Source of the DNA: Bacteroides ovatus
GTDB lineage: Bacteria; Bacteroidota; Bacteroidia; Bacteroidales; Bacteroidaceae
Assembly (NCBI RefSeq): GCF_001314995.1
Contig: NZ_CP012938.1
Coordinates: 3,596,001-3,660,000, forward strand
DNA length: 64,000 bases
Reading direction: 5' to 3'
A program made the translations under genes and the position numbers. The notes beneath the pieces were generated by a model. It was not told the origin of the DNA. It worked only from the letters and a program-made list of their open reading frames with translations, and did no database searches. The first letter of the stretch is position 1. Each line of letters opens with the position of its first letter. Of this stretch, positions 63,931 through 64,000 are shown in pieces.

Positions 63931-64000
63931 GGATAAAACAATACCCGAGTGGTGCAATATTAAATGTGAGAAGATAGTTGAAGAAATAGCCCCCGGATTC
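63914..64000 (+). CDS. Partial CDS running off the window
   Basis: Twenty-nine codons starting MIMGSEDKTIPEWCNIKCEK remain open to the window edge. The rest is outside, so no family can be given. It overlaps the tiny upstream frame in another register. Confidence 0.45.
   Translation, partial: MIMGSEDKTIPEWCNIKCEKIVEEIAPGF

Larger units (their letters stand above)
50884..64000. mobile_element. Integrated element in comM, right end outside the window
   Basis: From the comM break onward the DNA is clearly richer in A+T and the genes are short and mostly unknown, on both strands. The element includes an iteron module with coupled genes, DUF3871, a tyrosine recombinase, a pseudo-transpeptidase lipoprotein and a train of small genes still running at the window edge. 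No conjugation genes are visible in the 13 kb seen. The left end sequence (from ATTCTCAAAGCTATTTAACC) has no obvious terminal repeat I can pair, because the right end is not available. Confidence 0.8.

Overview
The window is a chromosome segment of a gut Bacteroides, most like the B. ovatus / B. xylanisolvens group. The evidence is paired SusC/SusD systems, a hybrid two-component regulator, an ECF sigma/FecR pair tied to an STN-bearing SusC, Bacteroides-type promoters (TTTG then TAnnTTTG) and lipoprotein signals rich in acidic residues after the cysteine. I found no rRNA or tRNA gene. Species assignment is inference.

Region 1 (1-12913) is a galactomannan utilisation locus. On the minus strand SusC, SusD, a surface glycan-binding lipoprotein, two GH26 beta-mannanases and the first 37 codons of a GH36-like alpha-galactosidase form one operon. 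A divergent hybrid sensor/regulator (HTCS) on the plus strand is the likely activator. The order resembles, from memory, the characterised B. ovatus galactomannan PUL. Region 2 (12914-15000) holds a gene-poor stretch with a 22-bp-period repeat array and an AAA/DUF4143 ATPase gene.

Region 3 (15012-41591) is a second polysaccharide locus, all on the minus strand: ECF sigma, FecR anti-sigma, SusC with an STN domain, SusD, SusE-like protein, two DUF4832-type proteins, two GH3 enzymes, GH105, an FAD oxidoreductase, a clan GH-D alpha-galactosidase-like enzyme, a CE7 esterase, GH2 and a DUF4886 protein. Every enzyme I recognise here is exo-acting or an esterase, so the two DUF4832 proteins are the best candidates for the backbone-cutting enzyme. 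A second 22-bp-period array lies at 19121-19275.

Region 4 (41737-49949) is housekeeping: a LolC/E-type permease, rbfA, an O-methyltransferase, pyk, aroQ, xerD, an abundant-type TPR lipoprotein and a thioredoxin-fold lipoprotein without its cysteines.

Region 5 (about 50884-64000) is a mobile element that breaks comM (yifB) in its Walker B codons. Its other end is beyond the window. It is visibly A+T-richer than the host and carries many small unknown genes. It also has a plasmid-like module (three 22-bp iterons and coupled small genes, one with a winged helix), a three-gene membrane/TonB-C-like cassette, DUF3871, a catalytic-domain-only tyrosine recombinase, a promoter followed by a 211-nt regularly interrupted hairpin (candidate structured RNA or folded DNA site), and a lipoprotein derived from the FtsI transpeptidase domain that has lost two of its three active-site motifs. 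The most unusual items are the hairpin, the pseudo-transpeptidase, the two 22-bp arrays and the DUF4832 pair.
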